A stretch of 64,000 nucleotides of DNA from Teretinema sp942493045. GTDB taxonomy: Bacteria > Spirochaetota > Spirochaetia > Treponematales > Treponemataceae. The notes under the pieces are model-generated. The model made no database searches. It saw only the letters and a list, made by a program, of their open reading frames with translations, and had not been told where the DNA came from. The stretch covers positions 558,001 to 622,000 of the forward strand of contig OW818665.1 of the NCBI GenBank assembly GCA_942493045.1, in the 5' to 3' direction. A program made the position numbers and the translations under genes. This document shows positions 6,884 to 15,900 of this stretch, one piece after another; the stretch's first letter is position 1; every line of letters starts with the position of its first letter.

Positions 6884-7006
6884 CACCCAACAACTGCTTC
6901 AACCTGATATTTTATTTGTCACATTTTGTGCTGTCGCTTCGCTCCTGACGCACAAAATGCGCCAAGCCCTACGGGCCAGAAAATACAGGTTAAGCAAATG
7001 TTAGAT
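6884..7006 (+). repeat. attC recombination site 8
   Basis: The left end CACCCAAC is the exact complement of GTTGGGTG at the start of cassette 7. The outer arm is TGCTT/AAGCA and the inner stem CATTTTGTGC/GCACAAAATG. The right core is GTTAGAT (7000-7006). The expected complement of that core (ATCTAAC) is not found at the next site, so the register of complementary ends breaks here. Confidence 0.9.
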
Positions 7007-7023
7007 TGACCCTTCGTTCGATA

Positions 7024-7908
7024 TTATGCTGAGGCTGAAAATAAATGATTCTGTGTGGTTTGTCTAATATCATTAGTGCCTAAGTTTAAATCATCAATAG
7101 GAGATTTGATATTCAATTTATCCAGAGATCTCATGTGTAAATATATCATTGTTGTTTGTATATTTGAATGTCCGAGTAGCTGCATAATGTAAAAAATACT
7201 TGTACCGTTTTCAAGTAAGTGTGTTGCAAAGCAATGGCGCAATGTATGTATATGTATTTTTTTGGTTATTTTTGTTTCTTGAACAAGATTCTTAAATGCT
7301 TTTTGAATACAATCAACAGATATTTTTTTGCAAATGTCATTACTATAAAAAATATAATCAATTGGATTGTATATTTGCAAATAATTTTTTATGAGTATTA
7401 TTGTTTCATTTGCAAGTAATGTATATCTATCTTTTTTATTTTTTCCATTTTTAATAAAAATTATTTTTCTTTCAAAATCGATATCAGATATTTTTAAGTT
7501 TGCTGCCTCTGATACTCTTAATCCAGCTGAATAAATTATTGAAAAAATTGTACGATATTTCAAACTTTTACAATTAGTTAGTAACTGTTCAACTTCTTTT
7601 TGACAGAGTATATCTGGTAATTTGTTATTTATTTGACGAAATTTCATATATGGTAATCGATTTTTCATATTATGCATTTTATAAAAGTATTTTAAGGACT
7701 CATAGTATATATGTATTGTTGATTCGCTTTTGTTCTTTTCTCGTAAAAATAAAAAAAATGACTCAATTTGCTTATATGTAATTTCAAGAGGTGATTTCAT
7801 AAAGTGGTATGAGAAGCATTTTACACAAGAAGTATACAATTCAATTGTTTTATCTGAATAGCCGCGTGTTTTCATATTATCTTGCATTTGATTTCGTAAA
7901 AATCCCAT
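7024..7908 (-). CDS. XerD-like tyrosine recombinase, transcribed against the array (cassette 8)
   Basis: This 294-residue protein has an N-terminal SAM-like core-binding domain (about 1-85) and a catalytic domain with R131, H221, R224, H247 and Y256 all present (SAGLRVSE, HTLRHCFATH, LLGHSN, MIYLHM). The R131-H221 gap of 90 residues is close to XerD (96) and far from IntI1 (131). The insertion that marks integron integrases is therefore absent. The sequence resembles recombinases found beside IS91-type elements. The start at ATG 7908 is chosen because AAGGAAGG lies six bases upstream. It may move cassettes, resolve replicons or be simple cargo. Confidence 0.85.
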   Translation of the reverse strand: MGFLRNQMQDNMKTRGYSDKTIELYTSCVKCFSYHFMKSPLEITYKQIESFFLFLREKNKSESTIHIYYESLKYFYKMHNMKNRLPYMKFRQINNKLPDILCQKEVEQLLTNCKSLKYRTIFSIIYSAGLRVSEAANLKISDIDFERKIIFIKNGKNKKDRYTLLANETIILIKNYLQIYNPIDYIFYSNDICKKISVDCIQKAFKNLVQETKITKKIHIHTLRHCFATHLLENGTSIFYIMQLLGHSNIQTTMIYLHMRSLDKLNIKSPIDDLNLGTNDIRQTTQNHLFSASA

Positions 7909-7968
7909 AATCACCTTCCTTTATCAACAAAATATATAATGTAACTATAATATTACACTATGAAAGAC

Positions 7969-8088
7969 TTATAACAACTGCTTCAGCCTGATATTTTCTT
8001 TGTCACATTTTGTGCTGTCGCTATGCTCCTAAACACAAAATGCGCCAAGCCCTTCGGGTCGGAATTGTAGGTTAACCCAATGTTATAT
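7969..8088 (+). repeat. attC recombination site 9
   Basis: The left end TTATAAC and right core GTTATAT (8082-8088) are nearly complementary. The centre is of the attC 5/8 type (ATTTTGTG stem, partly decayed; CCCTTCGGG hairpin). The inner right arm GGTTAACCCAA no longer pairs well with TGCTTCAGCC. It is probably a weakened site. Confidence 0.82.
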
Positions 8089-8231
8089 GGCGGAAATTTC
8101 ATAATCGTGATTCGGGAATTATAGGGTTATTTAATTGAAATCGACTTTTTTTTTAGAAAAGTAGTATTTTCGATTAAGTGTACGGTTATAAGACATTGGA
8201 TTGGAAATTTCAAAATCCGAAAGAGTGTTTT
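8089..8231 (+). other. Non-coding leader of cassette 9
   Basis: No gene is seen. The leading hairpin found at the start of other cassettes is absent here. GGAAATTTCA occurs twice (8092-8101 and 8203-8212). A run of nine T between short complementary arms (8142-8170) is visible but does not make a clean terminator. Confidence 0.4.
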
Positions 8232-8770
8232 ATGAAAAAGACTTTTCCCCCTTTTGTTCATTTTTCTGTGTTTTGTATTGATTGCTCAAGAAAAAAAGAA
8301 TGGAATTCTACTTAATCTAGGCAATACGGGTATTTGTGTTTTTAATGCACAATTATTATTACAAGGTGAAATTGATCTCAGACTATTCAAAAAAACATCG
8401 TTTTATATAGAATCGCTTTATCATAAGGGCAATTATAAATACAGCAAAACAATCTCCCTAAGTTTTGGTCTTCTTTACGAGCCATGGCAATGGTTATATA
8501 TAAAAAACTGAACCGAATATTGCAAACATGATAACTTATGATTCTGCTCATGAGGAAGATCCAGATACTAAAGAAGCCTATGATGATTGGGGCACAATCT
8601 ACTACGTCTGTGCAGGTATAGGATACCAATATCGTTCGGAAAAGATAATACTTAGAATGGGGTTCCTTGATAGAACTTTCAATTGGAATACCATTTTTGA
8701 TAAATTTCATATAGATGCATGGAAGTTTGTTAATATTATTGTACACGATGGTTTCGTGAGGAATCGATGA
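8232..8770 (+). pseudogene. Decayed exported barrel-like protein (cassette 9)
   Basis: The start MKKTFP at 8232 shifts frame in a C/T-rich run into LFIFLCFVLIAQEKKNGILLNLGN, a signal peptide followed by beta-strand-like sequence (to 8511). A third frame from about 8528 to 8770 continues with YYVCAGIGYQYRSEKIILRMGF, which has alternating aromatic/polar strands typical of small outer-membrane barrels. Taken together they look like one gene of about 175 codons with two frameshifts. The family is not recognised. Confidence 0.55.
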
Positions 8771-9095
8771 ATAAAATGTATAAAAAGTGTCTGTGAATTG
8801 TATCTTTCCATCTTCTCTTGAGCGATAATTAATTTCGCTATTAATAGGTGAGTCGCTGATGCTGCAATAATTTATACGTTCTCTTTGCAACAGAAGGTTA
8901 TACGAAGTATCATAACTTTTTTTTCGATAACAGCGTTTTACCTTTCTGTTTGAATGCAGGTAAAAAAAACTATTTCAATCCGATATTACCTTGGCACTTT
9001 TAATGCAGGACGCTGTACTTGCTAATAACTACTTCAAGCCTTATGGATACCGATAGGCCGATTAATTAAATGTTGTATGGGAGTCTCGCTATATA
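8771..9095. other. Non-coding end of the cassette array with attC remnants
   Basis: No gene is visible. At 8966-8998 there is a degraded left half of an attC (CTATTTCAATCCGATATTACC then TTGGCAC in place of TTTGTCAC). From 9022 a second, short attC-like element follows. The array therefore ends in decayed sites before the convergent glycoside hydrolase gene. Confidence 0.6.
9022..9078 (+). repeat. Degenerate short attC-like site 10
   Basis: TAATAACTACTTCAAGCC on the left and GATTAATTAAATGTTGTAT on the right resemble the arms of the other sites. The central hairpin is missing, giving a site of about 57 bases. The left end does not complement GTTATAT of cassette 9. This is probably a remnant marking the array's edge. 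Confidence 0.55.
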
Positions 9096-11408
9096 TTACA
9101 TTTTAATTAGTTCAAGAAAATCCAAAGCCGTATCATTGATTTGCAGATTCATATTTTCGTCCTCCGGGTTGAAGCGCAACTCAAACTCGGCTTTACCGGC
9201 ATCGATGTTCAGTCGAATTGCATTTGACCAAGCCCATCGTGACCATCCTGCTGTCTGCGCAAATACAACGGTGCCGACATCCCTACCATTTAAATAGAGG
9301 CTTCGGATTGCTGCTTTGTTATCAGTATTGATCGGTCCATTGCCGTTTGCGTAGCGCCATCTCAGCAGGTAAGTCCCTGAAACGGGTATCTGCAATTGTA
9401 TCAGTCCGTTATTTTCTTTTCCTATAACAATGTATCCATTACCCTGATATCCAGAGTAGCTATCCTGCGATTTTTCAGTAAGACCAAGCCAGGTTCCATC
9501 TTCAGCTTGAGCGGTAATAGTATGTGCTGGTAGATTTCCATAGAGCGGCGCGCTCAGATTTGAAGTGATCCCATCATCAGTAACGGACTGTAACTGATAG
9601 AACGGGGTGCCGGAAACTGCTTCTTCGGTATAGGAAGTGTCGGTTAGATTTTCAGCTAAAAGCATTCCGTTTTTATACACACGGTAGTGTAAATTATCAC
9701 CTGGTGATGGCCATGAAATCTGTACTGTGCTTCCAATACGTTCGATTGTAGCATACGTAACATCTCTCGGTCCGACTGTACCTTCCGTCTGAAGGTTTAT
9801 GGTGCCGGATATTGTCCCCTCTAAAACAATATCTATCGAATAGTTACCGGACGCGGAATAATCAAGCTGCCAGTTTTCCGGCATTTGTTTACCATTCACC
9901 TTTAGTGACGCGATCTGGTTACCGGTTCCATGGAGTGTAATGTCTAGAACGGCTGAACGCCATCGAAGATCGGATAACTTTAAGTCACCTTTTATCCATT
10001 CGGGAACAGTAGGGTTAAGCTGCAAGTTTTTTTCGTTGTAATTAATTCCGAAAACGCCTCTAATAATTTGAGCTTGAAACCCGGCTATGCTCCATAGCTG
10101 CCGATCTGAATTAACCGCGGTACCCAGCCAATGGCCGGTGTTATATACAAAGTTTTCCTTGTGCGTGAGAAACATCGCGGCGGCTCTGACATTAGAGCGC
10201 AATGAGAAATCGAAGGCGGCGGAATTTCCGGTGCTTAGGCCGGCCAGCCCATAATATGCGGTTACAAACGGCCAAATTGCTTTATTGTGATAGGTACCGG
10301 CATGTTCCATTTGAGGGAATATGATCGGCGGTCCGAACGGCAGAACCGGTATATCTGAAATGATTGATTGCGCCTCATCCCCGGTAACCGCGCCGAAGAG
10401 CACCGCGATGCTATTCGCCAGAGTATCGCTTTTATCGGAAACGGCTCCGCTAATATCAGGACTGTATCGATAGGCCCCCAAGTAGACTTTGTCAGCGAGT
10501 GAAAAACCATTATTGATCGCCAAAGCCAAGGCGTCTGATTGTTCTTTCCAGTCCTGTACTGTTTCCTCGGACAAATTCAATTCTGCTGACATCAATGAAA
10601 GAATTGATAAAGCCCGATAATGCAGTACATTGGTGCTGAGGGATTGACTTTCAAAAATATCCGTCGGCTGCATCCACTTGGGGTAGGTTTGCTCCCTCCA
10701 GTCGGTAAAGCTTGATTCTCCCCGATATAAACCGGATGCCGGATCAAATACTGTGATGCGGTCTTTTTCGGCGCTTGATTTTATTAACTCGTATGCTTTT
10801 TCCAGCCAGGAGTGGTCTCCAGTAACCAGATATATTTCCCAGGCGGCAACAGCCCACACCATTCTGTCCGTAGAAACCGGCCAAGATCCGCCGGTCCCTG
10901 TGTCCTGAATTATCTGATTGAGGGCATTTGTTTTAGCCATCAGACTGGTCACAGAAGATTCATTCATCAATAAACCTAAGGAAAGTTGAATCGCGTAACT
11001 GATATCCCGTGTCCATACTCCTGACCATTTTGCTCCGGCCATAAAAGCTCCGTCTGCTCGCAGATTACGTACGGCTTCCTCCTGGGACATCCTGAACAGA
11101 CTCTGCAGTAGCGGCATCTCGTGGGCGGTAAAACGGGGCTGACCTTTAAGATCGATGGCCGTATCAGGCTGCCAAATGCGAATTTCATTCTCGTAGTTAT
11201 TTTCCAGGCTGCCGTCCCGTCGGACGACGCAGAACTTATCCGTTCCCTGAATTACCCGGTCAGGCAGAATTTGATAGCTTTCATTGATTTCATATTTTTT
11301 TCTTTGCTCGCTGGTGGTAAGAAGCGGTTTTTGAGCCGCGCAGGCCGAAAAAAAGAAGGTAATGATGAGGGCCATGAAAAAAAAGTTGCACGTCTTGATC
11401 AATTTCAT
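9096..11408 (-). CDS. Lipoprotein glycoside hydrolase with six-hairpin catalytic domain
   Basis: This 770-residue protein starts with a lipoprotein signal (FFFSAC, lipid on Cys about residue 22). Residues about 80-490 look like an (alpha/alpha)6 six-hairpin glycosidase (WSGVWTRDISYAIQLSLG, GGSWPVSTDRMVWAVAAWE, NKAIWPFVTAYYGLAG, GHWLGTAVNSDRQLWS). Acidic residues in WTRD and TDRM are candidate catalytic groups. A fibronectin-III-like segment (about 565-645) and a C-terminal CBM6/35-like carbohydrate-binding module (about 650-770) follow. The substrate is unknown; amylo-glucosidase and rhamnosidase-like relatives share the fold. It should sit on the cell surface or in the periplasm. Confidence 0.75.
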   Translation of the reverse strand: MKLIKTCNFFFMALIITFFFSACAAQKPLLTTSEQRKKYEINESYQILPDRVIQGTDKFCVVRRDGSLENNYENEIRIWQPDTAIDLKGQPRFTAHEMPLLQSLFRMSQEEAVRNLRADGAFMAGAKWSGVWTRDISYAIQLSLGLLMNESSVTSLMAKTNALNQIIQDTGTGGSWPVSTDRMVWAVAAWEIYLVTGDHSWLEKAYELIKSSAEKDRITVFDPASGLYRGESSFTDWREQTYPKWMQPTDIFESQSLSTNVLHYRALSILSLMSAELNLSEETVQDWKEQSDALALAINNGFSLADKVYLGAYRYSPDISGAVSDKSDTLANSIAVLFGAVTGDEAQSIISDIPVLPFGPPIIFPQMEHAGTYHNKAIWPFVTAYYGLAGLSTGNSAAFDFSLRSNVRAAAMFLTHKENFVYNTGHWLGTAVNSDRQLWSIAGFQAQIIRGVFGINYNEKNLQLNPTVPEWIKGDLKLSDLRWRSAVLDITLHGTGNQIASLKVNGKQMPENWQLDYSASGNYSIDIVLEGTISGTINLQTEGTVGPRDVTYATIERIGSTVQISWPSPGDNLHYRVYKNGMLLAENLTDTSYTEEAVSGTPFYQLQSVTDDGITSNLSAPLYGNLPAHTITAQAEDGTWLGLTEKSQDSYSGYQGNGYIVIGKENNGLIQLQIPVSGTYLLRWRYANGNGPINTDNKAAIRSLYLNGRDVGTVVFAQTAGWSRWAWSNAIRLNIDAGKAEFELRFNPEDENMNLQINDTALDFLELIKM

Positions 11409-11414
11409 TATTTC

Positions 11415-11443
11415 ATTGTGCGTCGGTATTTCTAATTTGTCAA
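11415..11443 (-). promoter_or_regulatory. Promoter-like pair placed for leaderless expression of the glycoside hydrolase
   Basis: On the minus strand, TTGACA (11443-11438), 17 bases and CACAAT (11420-11415) are followed by six bases and the ATG at 11408. The -35 box includes the TGA stop of the flavoprotein gene. No Shine-Dalgarno precedes the start. Confidence 0.5.
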
Positions 11444-12684
11444 TCTTGGAAAGTTATTCCTCCAGCTTTCTGCCATCTGGCCATTCCTTCCGCGGCCTGA
11501 TACGCGGTTGAGAAACAACCCTGCATTAGAAAACCGCCGGTGGGGGCTTCCCAATCCAGCATTTCGCCAGCGCAGAACCAGCCGGGAAGGACTTTCAGCA
11601 TTAAGTCATCTCGGACGTCATGGAATGACACTCCCCCGGCACTGGATATGGCTTCCTCGATCGGTCTGGGTCGAAGCAGTTTTACCGGCACGGCTTTAAG
11701 CAGAATAGCAGCTGTGTTTTTATTTTTCAGAGTATCCGGAGCAGTACATCCGGCCAGCAATGTCCAGCCCGGTTTATCGAGATGAAATACCTTACGGTAA
11801 AAATTCCTAAGACTGTTTTTCCCGGGACCCTGCGCCCATTGAAGTAGAATTTTCTCGGCTGACCAGTCCGGGAGTAAGTCGATATGGATAGTACAATCAC
11901 TTGATTCCTGGATGGTATCGCGAATATCGGCTGAAAGAGTATATATTGCTGTTCCTTCCATACCGTAAGGAGTCAACAGTAGTTCTCCTCGGCTAATTTT
12001 TCCCGCCACCGAAACCGATATGTTTTTTAAGGGCTGATACGTAAAGATTGACTGCTGATAATCTGACCAATCGATTTCAAATCCGCAGTTAGCGCTCCGA
12101 AAGGGAGTAACCGTAATTCCTTCAGATTCTAAGATTGATACCCATTCCCCATTGGATCCGGTTGCCGGCCAGCTTTTACCGCCGAGCGCTAGCAGAACAG
12201 CTGCCGCCTGTACACAGCGTAAAGTTTCGCTATGTTGAAAGACCGGTCGCCTGTCATCTGAAATTCCCTGAAATCGATATTGCGGAAAAAAAGTAAAACC
12301 GGAGAATTCGGAAAGCTTTGCCATCCAGCGCGAGAGCAGTTCGGCTGCGCTGACATTTGCCGGAAATATTTTTCCGCCTGAGCCTTGAGCGGTTTGTATG
12401 CCAAATCCGCTGAGCCAGTTTTGAAGATCACGCGGAGAAAAATCACGCAGATATTCAAAAAAACGTTCGCTTTGAAAACCATACTTTGCTGCATACTGAT
12501 CAACAGGCGCGGCATTGGTAATGTTTAACCCTCCACGGCTTCCGGCTGTCAGAAATTTACATCCGGCGGCAGGCATCTGGTCATAAAGTTCAACCGCATA
12601 ACCTTTTTGAAGTAAACGCTCAGCGGCAAAGAGACCCGCCGGACCGGCACCGATAATAACCATGGGTAAGCCGGAGTGAGTCAT
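11440..12684 (-). CDS. FAD-dependent oxidoreductase of the HI0933/YhiN family
   Basis: This 414-residue protein has an N-terminal dinucleotide-binding motif, VIIGAGPAGLFAAERL (about 9-24). The family signature GCKFLTAGSRGGLNITN (about 41-57) and the C-terminal FAD-contact block PTGGFLMQGCFSTAYQAAEGM are also present. This is the TIGR03862-type branch of the family. The physiological reaction is not established. The start sits four bases after the stop of the protease, so the two are co-transcribed. Confidence 0.85.
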   Translation of the reverse strand: MTHSGLPMVIIGAGPAGLFAAERLLQKGYAVELYDQMPAAGCKFLTAGSRGGLNITNAAPVDQYAAKYGFQSERFFEYLRDFSPRDLQNWLSGFGIQTAQGSGGKIFPANVSAAELLSRWMAKLSEFSGFTFFPQYRFQGISDDRRPVFQHSETLRCVQAAAVLLALGGKSWPATGSNGEWVSILESEGITVTPFRSANCGFEIDWSDYQQSIFTYQPLKNISVSVAGKISRGELLLTPYGMEGTAIYTLSADIRDTIQESSDCTIHIDLLPDWSAEKILLQWAQGPGKNSLRNFYRKVFHLDKPGWTLLAGCTAPDTLKNKNTAAILLKAVPVKLLRPRPIEEAISSAGGVSFHDVRDDLMLKVLPGWFCAGEMLDWEAPTGGFLMQGCFSTAYQAAEGMARWQKAGGITFQD

Positions 12685-12688
12685 TTCT

Positions 12689-14188
12689 TTACCGCGGGGT
12701 GAATAAAAGTTTCCAGTTTTCAGGGATCAGGCTTACAGGGTGAATATACGCGATCTGCCCGGAATCCTCACCGATAATAGAAGTTGCCAAACCGATCAGC
12801 CGCCAGGTATCATCCAGAGCAGGGCCGCCGGAAGATCCGGAATTGATCTCAGCGTCGGTTTTAACCAGCCGCCCGATGTTCAATCGCTCAAAGCCTGATA
12901 CAACGCCCCGCGAGAAAGTTACCGATGTGCGGCTGCCTGAGCCGCCGATCCCGGGGAAGCCGAGAAAAACCAGTTCCTCTCCAAGTTGCAGCTGGCGGTC
13001 ATCGCCCAGTCTGAAAAAAGGAAAGCGCATGTTTTGCGGCAAGGGCTGCCCGTAATACCCGCTGACAATTTTCAGCAGGGCTAAATCAAGCTCTTTATCG
13101 AAGTATTCTACCCTTGCCTTGAACATTTCAACCGGAGGACGGTCTTCCCCGATGGTCAGGGAAACGGCGACTAAGGGAGACGGCTTTTGATCCGTTCCCT
13201 CAACGACATGATAATTTGTCAGGATATAGCCGTCCGCTGAAACAAGACAGCCTGATCCGGTAACTGACTCTGAAGTAATGCCAACTGTCGCTGATACCGC
13301 TTTCCCGACATCGGTCGTCGCGAGCGGCAATACCGGATAGCGGAGAAGGTGTTGCGGCGGGTCAGTGGAAAAGGAAACCGAGATTGAACCGTCGACCGGA
13401 TATTCCGAATCACTGTGATCTATTACCGCGATAAAAAGTGTTCCTTGCTGTACGGCTGGCGTGGTTTGATCGATGATGAGCAGCGTCTCGCGGCCGGTCA
13501 TGGATTCGGCCACGTAATCGGCGTTGCTGAAATCGAAGAGAGTAGTACTCCAACTCGCCAGAAAGTCGATATCGGCGTCAGTATTAAAGGCATCGAGGCG
13601 AATAGCCCTGGTGCCTTCCGGCACTTCCAGTGAATAATATTTAATCATTCCCGAATCCGGCCTCAGGGTGAACGAAAGACTTTGTCCGCTTTGAATGTTT
13701 TCGGGGGAAAGTGGAATCAAGTCAACCTGCACAGAGTAAGTTACTGTATTCAGGATTCTGCCCTGCTTGACGGGAAGGCGGGTATGCTGGAACACGACAT
13801 CAATATACCATAATCCGCTTTGAGCGGTTGGGTTTCCAAAACGGGTGATTACCAGTTTCTCGTTGAAATTATCGGAATCCGAATAAGCATCACTGTACTC
13901 ATACATATTCGCTTCTTCATCATATTTAATAAATAAATCCAGATCGGCGTCTTCTGAGGTTAAGGTGACGATAAAACCGAAGGCATACTCCGGCATCTTA
14001 AAGGTGAAGGTTTCATAGTCCAGGGCGTCGCGCTGCAGCTCCAGACTGCGGTTAACCGCGATACCGGAGCGCAATTGATTATTTGTAGTCTGATTCCTTG
14101 ATGAGGATTTTTCGGCTTCAGCGGCGGCGCCAAACTGGGTGCAGTAAAGCAGTATAGCGATATATGCGACAAGAATACGGGTGTTCAT
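12689..14188 (-). CDS. Secreted trypsin-like serine protease with two N-terminal PPC-like domains
   Basis: This 499-residue protein has a signal peptide (about 1-22). Two beta-rich segments (about 45-155 and 160-280) look like bacterial pre-peptidase C-terminal (PPC) domains, each with a VTLTSEDADLDLFIKYD-type strand. The protease domain (about 290-499) has H327 (TNYHVVEG), D368 (DLALLKI) and S453 (SGSSGGPAL). No PDZ domain is present, unlike HtrA. It probably acts outside the inner membrane. AGAGG precedes the start, and it leads a transcript with the flavoprotein. Confidence 0.85.
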   Translation of the reverse strand: MNTRILVAYIAILLYCTQFGAAAEAEKSSSRNQTTNNQLRSGIAVNRSLELQRDALDYETFTFKMPEYAFGFIVTLTSEDADLDLFIKYDEEANMYEYSDAYSDSDNFNEKLVITRFGNPTAQSGLWYIDVVFQHTRLPVKQGRILNTVTYSVQVDLIPLSPENIQSGQSLSFTLRPDSGMIKYYSLEVPEGTRAIRLDAFNTDADIDFLASWSTTLFDFSNADYVAESMTGRETLLIIDQTTPAVQQGTLFIAVIDHSDSEYPVDGSISVSFSTDPPQHLLRYPVLPLATTDVGKAVSATVGITSESVTGSGCLVSADGYILTNYHVVEGTDQKPSPLVAVSLTIGEDRPPVEMFKARVEYFDKELDLALLKIVSGYYGQPLPQNMRFPFFRLGDDRQLQLGEELVFLGFPGIGGSGSRTSVTFSRGVVSGFERLNIGRLVKTDAEINSGSSGGPALDDTWRLIGLATSIIGEDSGQIAYIHPVSLIPENWKLLFTPR

Positions 14189-14253
14189 CGGATAATAACC
14201 TCTTATGCGATTAGAGTTAAGCGCACTGATAATGCTTCCTTAGTGCTGTTTAG

Positions 14254-15900
14254 TCAACTCTCGGAGCTGATAATCTGAATGGTGGTTCTCAGTTCTTCCA
14301 TCTTTGACATGTTTTTATGACCTAATTCCCGAACATGATTGGAGCGGGAGAGCAATGTCTCGCAGGCTGAGTTCATTTCAGCGGCCTGTTCCTTCATGCG
14401 CAACGCGAGGTTTCGGGAACGTTCGGAGCGGTTCGCGGTTTCTTCAAGCGCCTGAGTGCTTTCATTGGCTGCCGTAGCCGCGGATTTTGCCAGACTGCTG
14501 AAGTTTTGAAGAGCTTCAAAGGCGCCGCTGGTGCCTGAGGCTACTTCCTGAAGGCGCGAAAGCAATTCACTGAAGATGACCGCGAGTTGCTGGATTTCTG
14601 AAGACAGTGAGCTGAAAAATCTGTTTGTCTGTTCACTCGCGGTCACGGCCAGTTCCACCATGCGCTTAGTCTCATCCAGGATGGAGGCGATGGTACGGCT
14701 GCTTTCCGCGGTTTCTTCAGACAGTGACCTGATTTCTTCCGCGACAACGGCGAATCCCTTACCGGCGTCCCCCGCGTGAGCCGCTTCTATTGAAGCATTC
14801 ATTCCCAGCATATTAGTGCGTTCGGCTACCGCGCCGATGAGGGTATTCATTTCCTCCATACTTTCACTGGCCGTAACGATATTGTTGATGGCGTTGACAA
14901 CCGCTGTTATTTGTTCTTCTCCGTCCCGGGACATGGCGGAGAGAGTACCGATTGCTTTTTTTCTTTCCTCGGTTGAGTCGCCGGTTTCTTTTACGGCTTG
15001 TAATATCGCGTTGATTGATTTGCTGGAAGCGAGCACCTGCTGAGTGTAGCTTTCCAGTATCGTTTTGACATTTTCCTGCGATTTAATGACAAGTTGCTCA
15101 TTCTGGGCGTTTGCCAGTAGACTTTCTCCAAGTTCGTCCAGGCCAAGACCTTCATCGGAAAGACTATCTTTCATCTGACAGGCAGCGGAAGAGAAATCTT
15201 CGGCGGCCTCTAAGAGTTTGGCGCTTAACTCGCTGGCCGAGGTATAGGCCTTGGCTACGGCGCTGGAAGTATTCTGATACTGCCGAAGAGCTTTACCAGC
15301 GGTGTCCTCGGTTTCCTGAACCAGGTTTCTTTGCATACTGATAATCTGGGCGCACATCCATCCGGACGCCACAGTGATAACGGCGCAGGTTGCCAGGGAC
15401 TGGATGGCCAGCAATGTGACGATCCCGCCGTCCAGGGGAATCAAGGTATCAAAATAATAGAGAACGGCAATACCGCATAAATTCAAGACGGTCATAATCA
15501 GGGCGTGAACAGTATCCGCCGCGATTAATCCAACGATTACCAGCATGAACAGCCCGAGTGAAGCGAAAACGTAGGTTTCATAAATGTTCTGATACTCGTC
15601 GAATTTTATTGCCGCGAACATTACCAGAAACAAACCGTACAAAAACAAGGAAGAGGACGCTGAGAATTTTCCACGACGCAGTAAAAACAGCACAAAGGCG
15701 CAAAATAGCATTAACCCGGCCAGCATGGCTCCGACAATGACAGCTCCGGTTATTGACATCAGCACGCACAGTAGCGCTCCGAGCAGGGCTATGCTGGATG
15801 CCACCGGCGCGAGTACGCGGGCCTTTTTTTGGATCCGAATGTTGCCGGTCATGTATGGCTTAAGGAAGAAAGCAAGATAACTGTGGTAGGGATTCAGCAT
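14254..15900 (-). CDS. Methyl-accepting chemotaxis protein with polytopic membrane sensor
   Basis: This 548-residue protein has several hydrophobic helices in residues about 28-195 with only short loops, so there is no periplasmic ligand domain of note. The C-terminal half is a long coiled coil with the signalling hairpin tip (AVAERTNMLGMNASIEAAHAGDAGKGFAVVAEEIR, about 345-380). It should pass membrane or redox state to CheA/CheW. GGGAG lies about eight bases before the start. It is unusual only in its membrane-embedded input. Confidence 0.85.
   Translation of the reverse strand: MLNPYHSYLAFFLKPYMTGNIRIQKKARVLAPVASSIALLGALLCVLMSITGAVIVGAMLAGLMLFCAFVLFLLRRGKFSASSSLFLYGLFLVMFAAIKFDEYQNIYETYVFASLGLFMLVIVGLIAADTVHALIMTVLNLCGIAVLYYFDTLIPLDGGIVTLLAIQSLATCAVITVASGWMCAQIISMQRNLVQETEDTAGKALRQYQNTSSAVAKAYTSASELSAKLLEAAEDFSSAACQMKDSLSDEGLGLDELGESLLANAQNEQLVIKSQENVKTILESYTQQVLASSKSINAILQAVKETGDSTEERKKAIGTLSAMSRDGEEQITAVVNAINNIVTASESMEEMNTLIGAVAERTNMLGMNASIEAAHAGDAGKGFAVVAEEIRSLSEETAESSRTIASILDETKRMVELAVTASEQTNRFFSSLSSEIQQLAVIFSELLSRLQEVASGTSGAFEALQNFSSLAKSAATAANESTQALEETANRSERSRNLALRMKEQAAEMNSACETLLSRSNHVRELGHKNMSKMEELRTTIQIISSES

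Noticed and set aside
7024..7908. Calling the tyrosine recombinase an integron integrase
   Set aside because: The distance between catalytic Arg and His is 90 residues and the IntI-specific insertion is missing; location alone is not enough.
8992..9007. TGGCAC-N5-ATGCA, sigma-54-like
   Set aside because: It lies in a decayed attC, has a weaker -12 part, and faces a convergent gene with nothing downstream to drive.
872..9078. Regular repeats as a CRISPR array
   Set aside because: Repeats are over 100 bases, imperfect and palindromic, with genes between them, and no cas genes are present.
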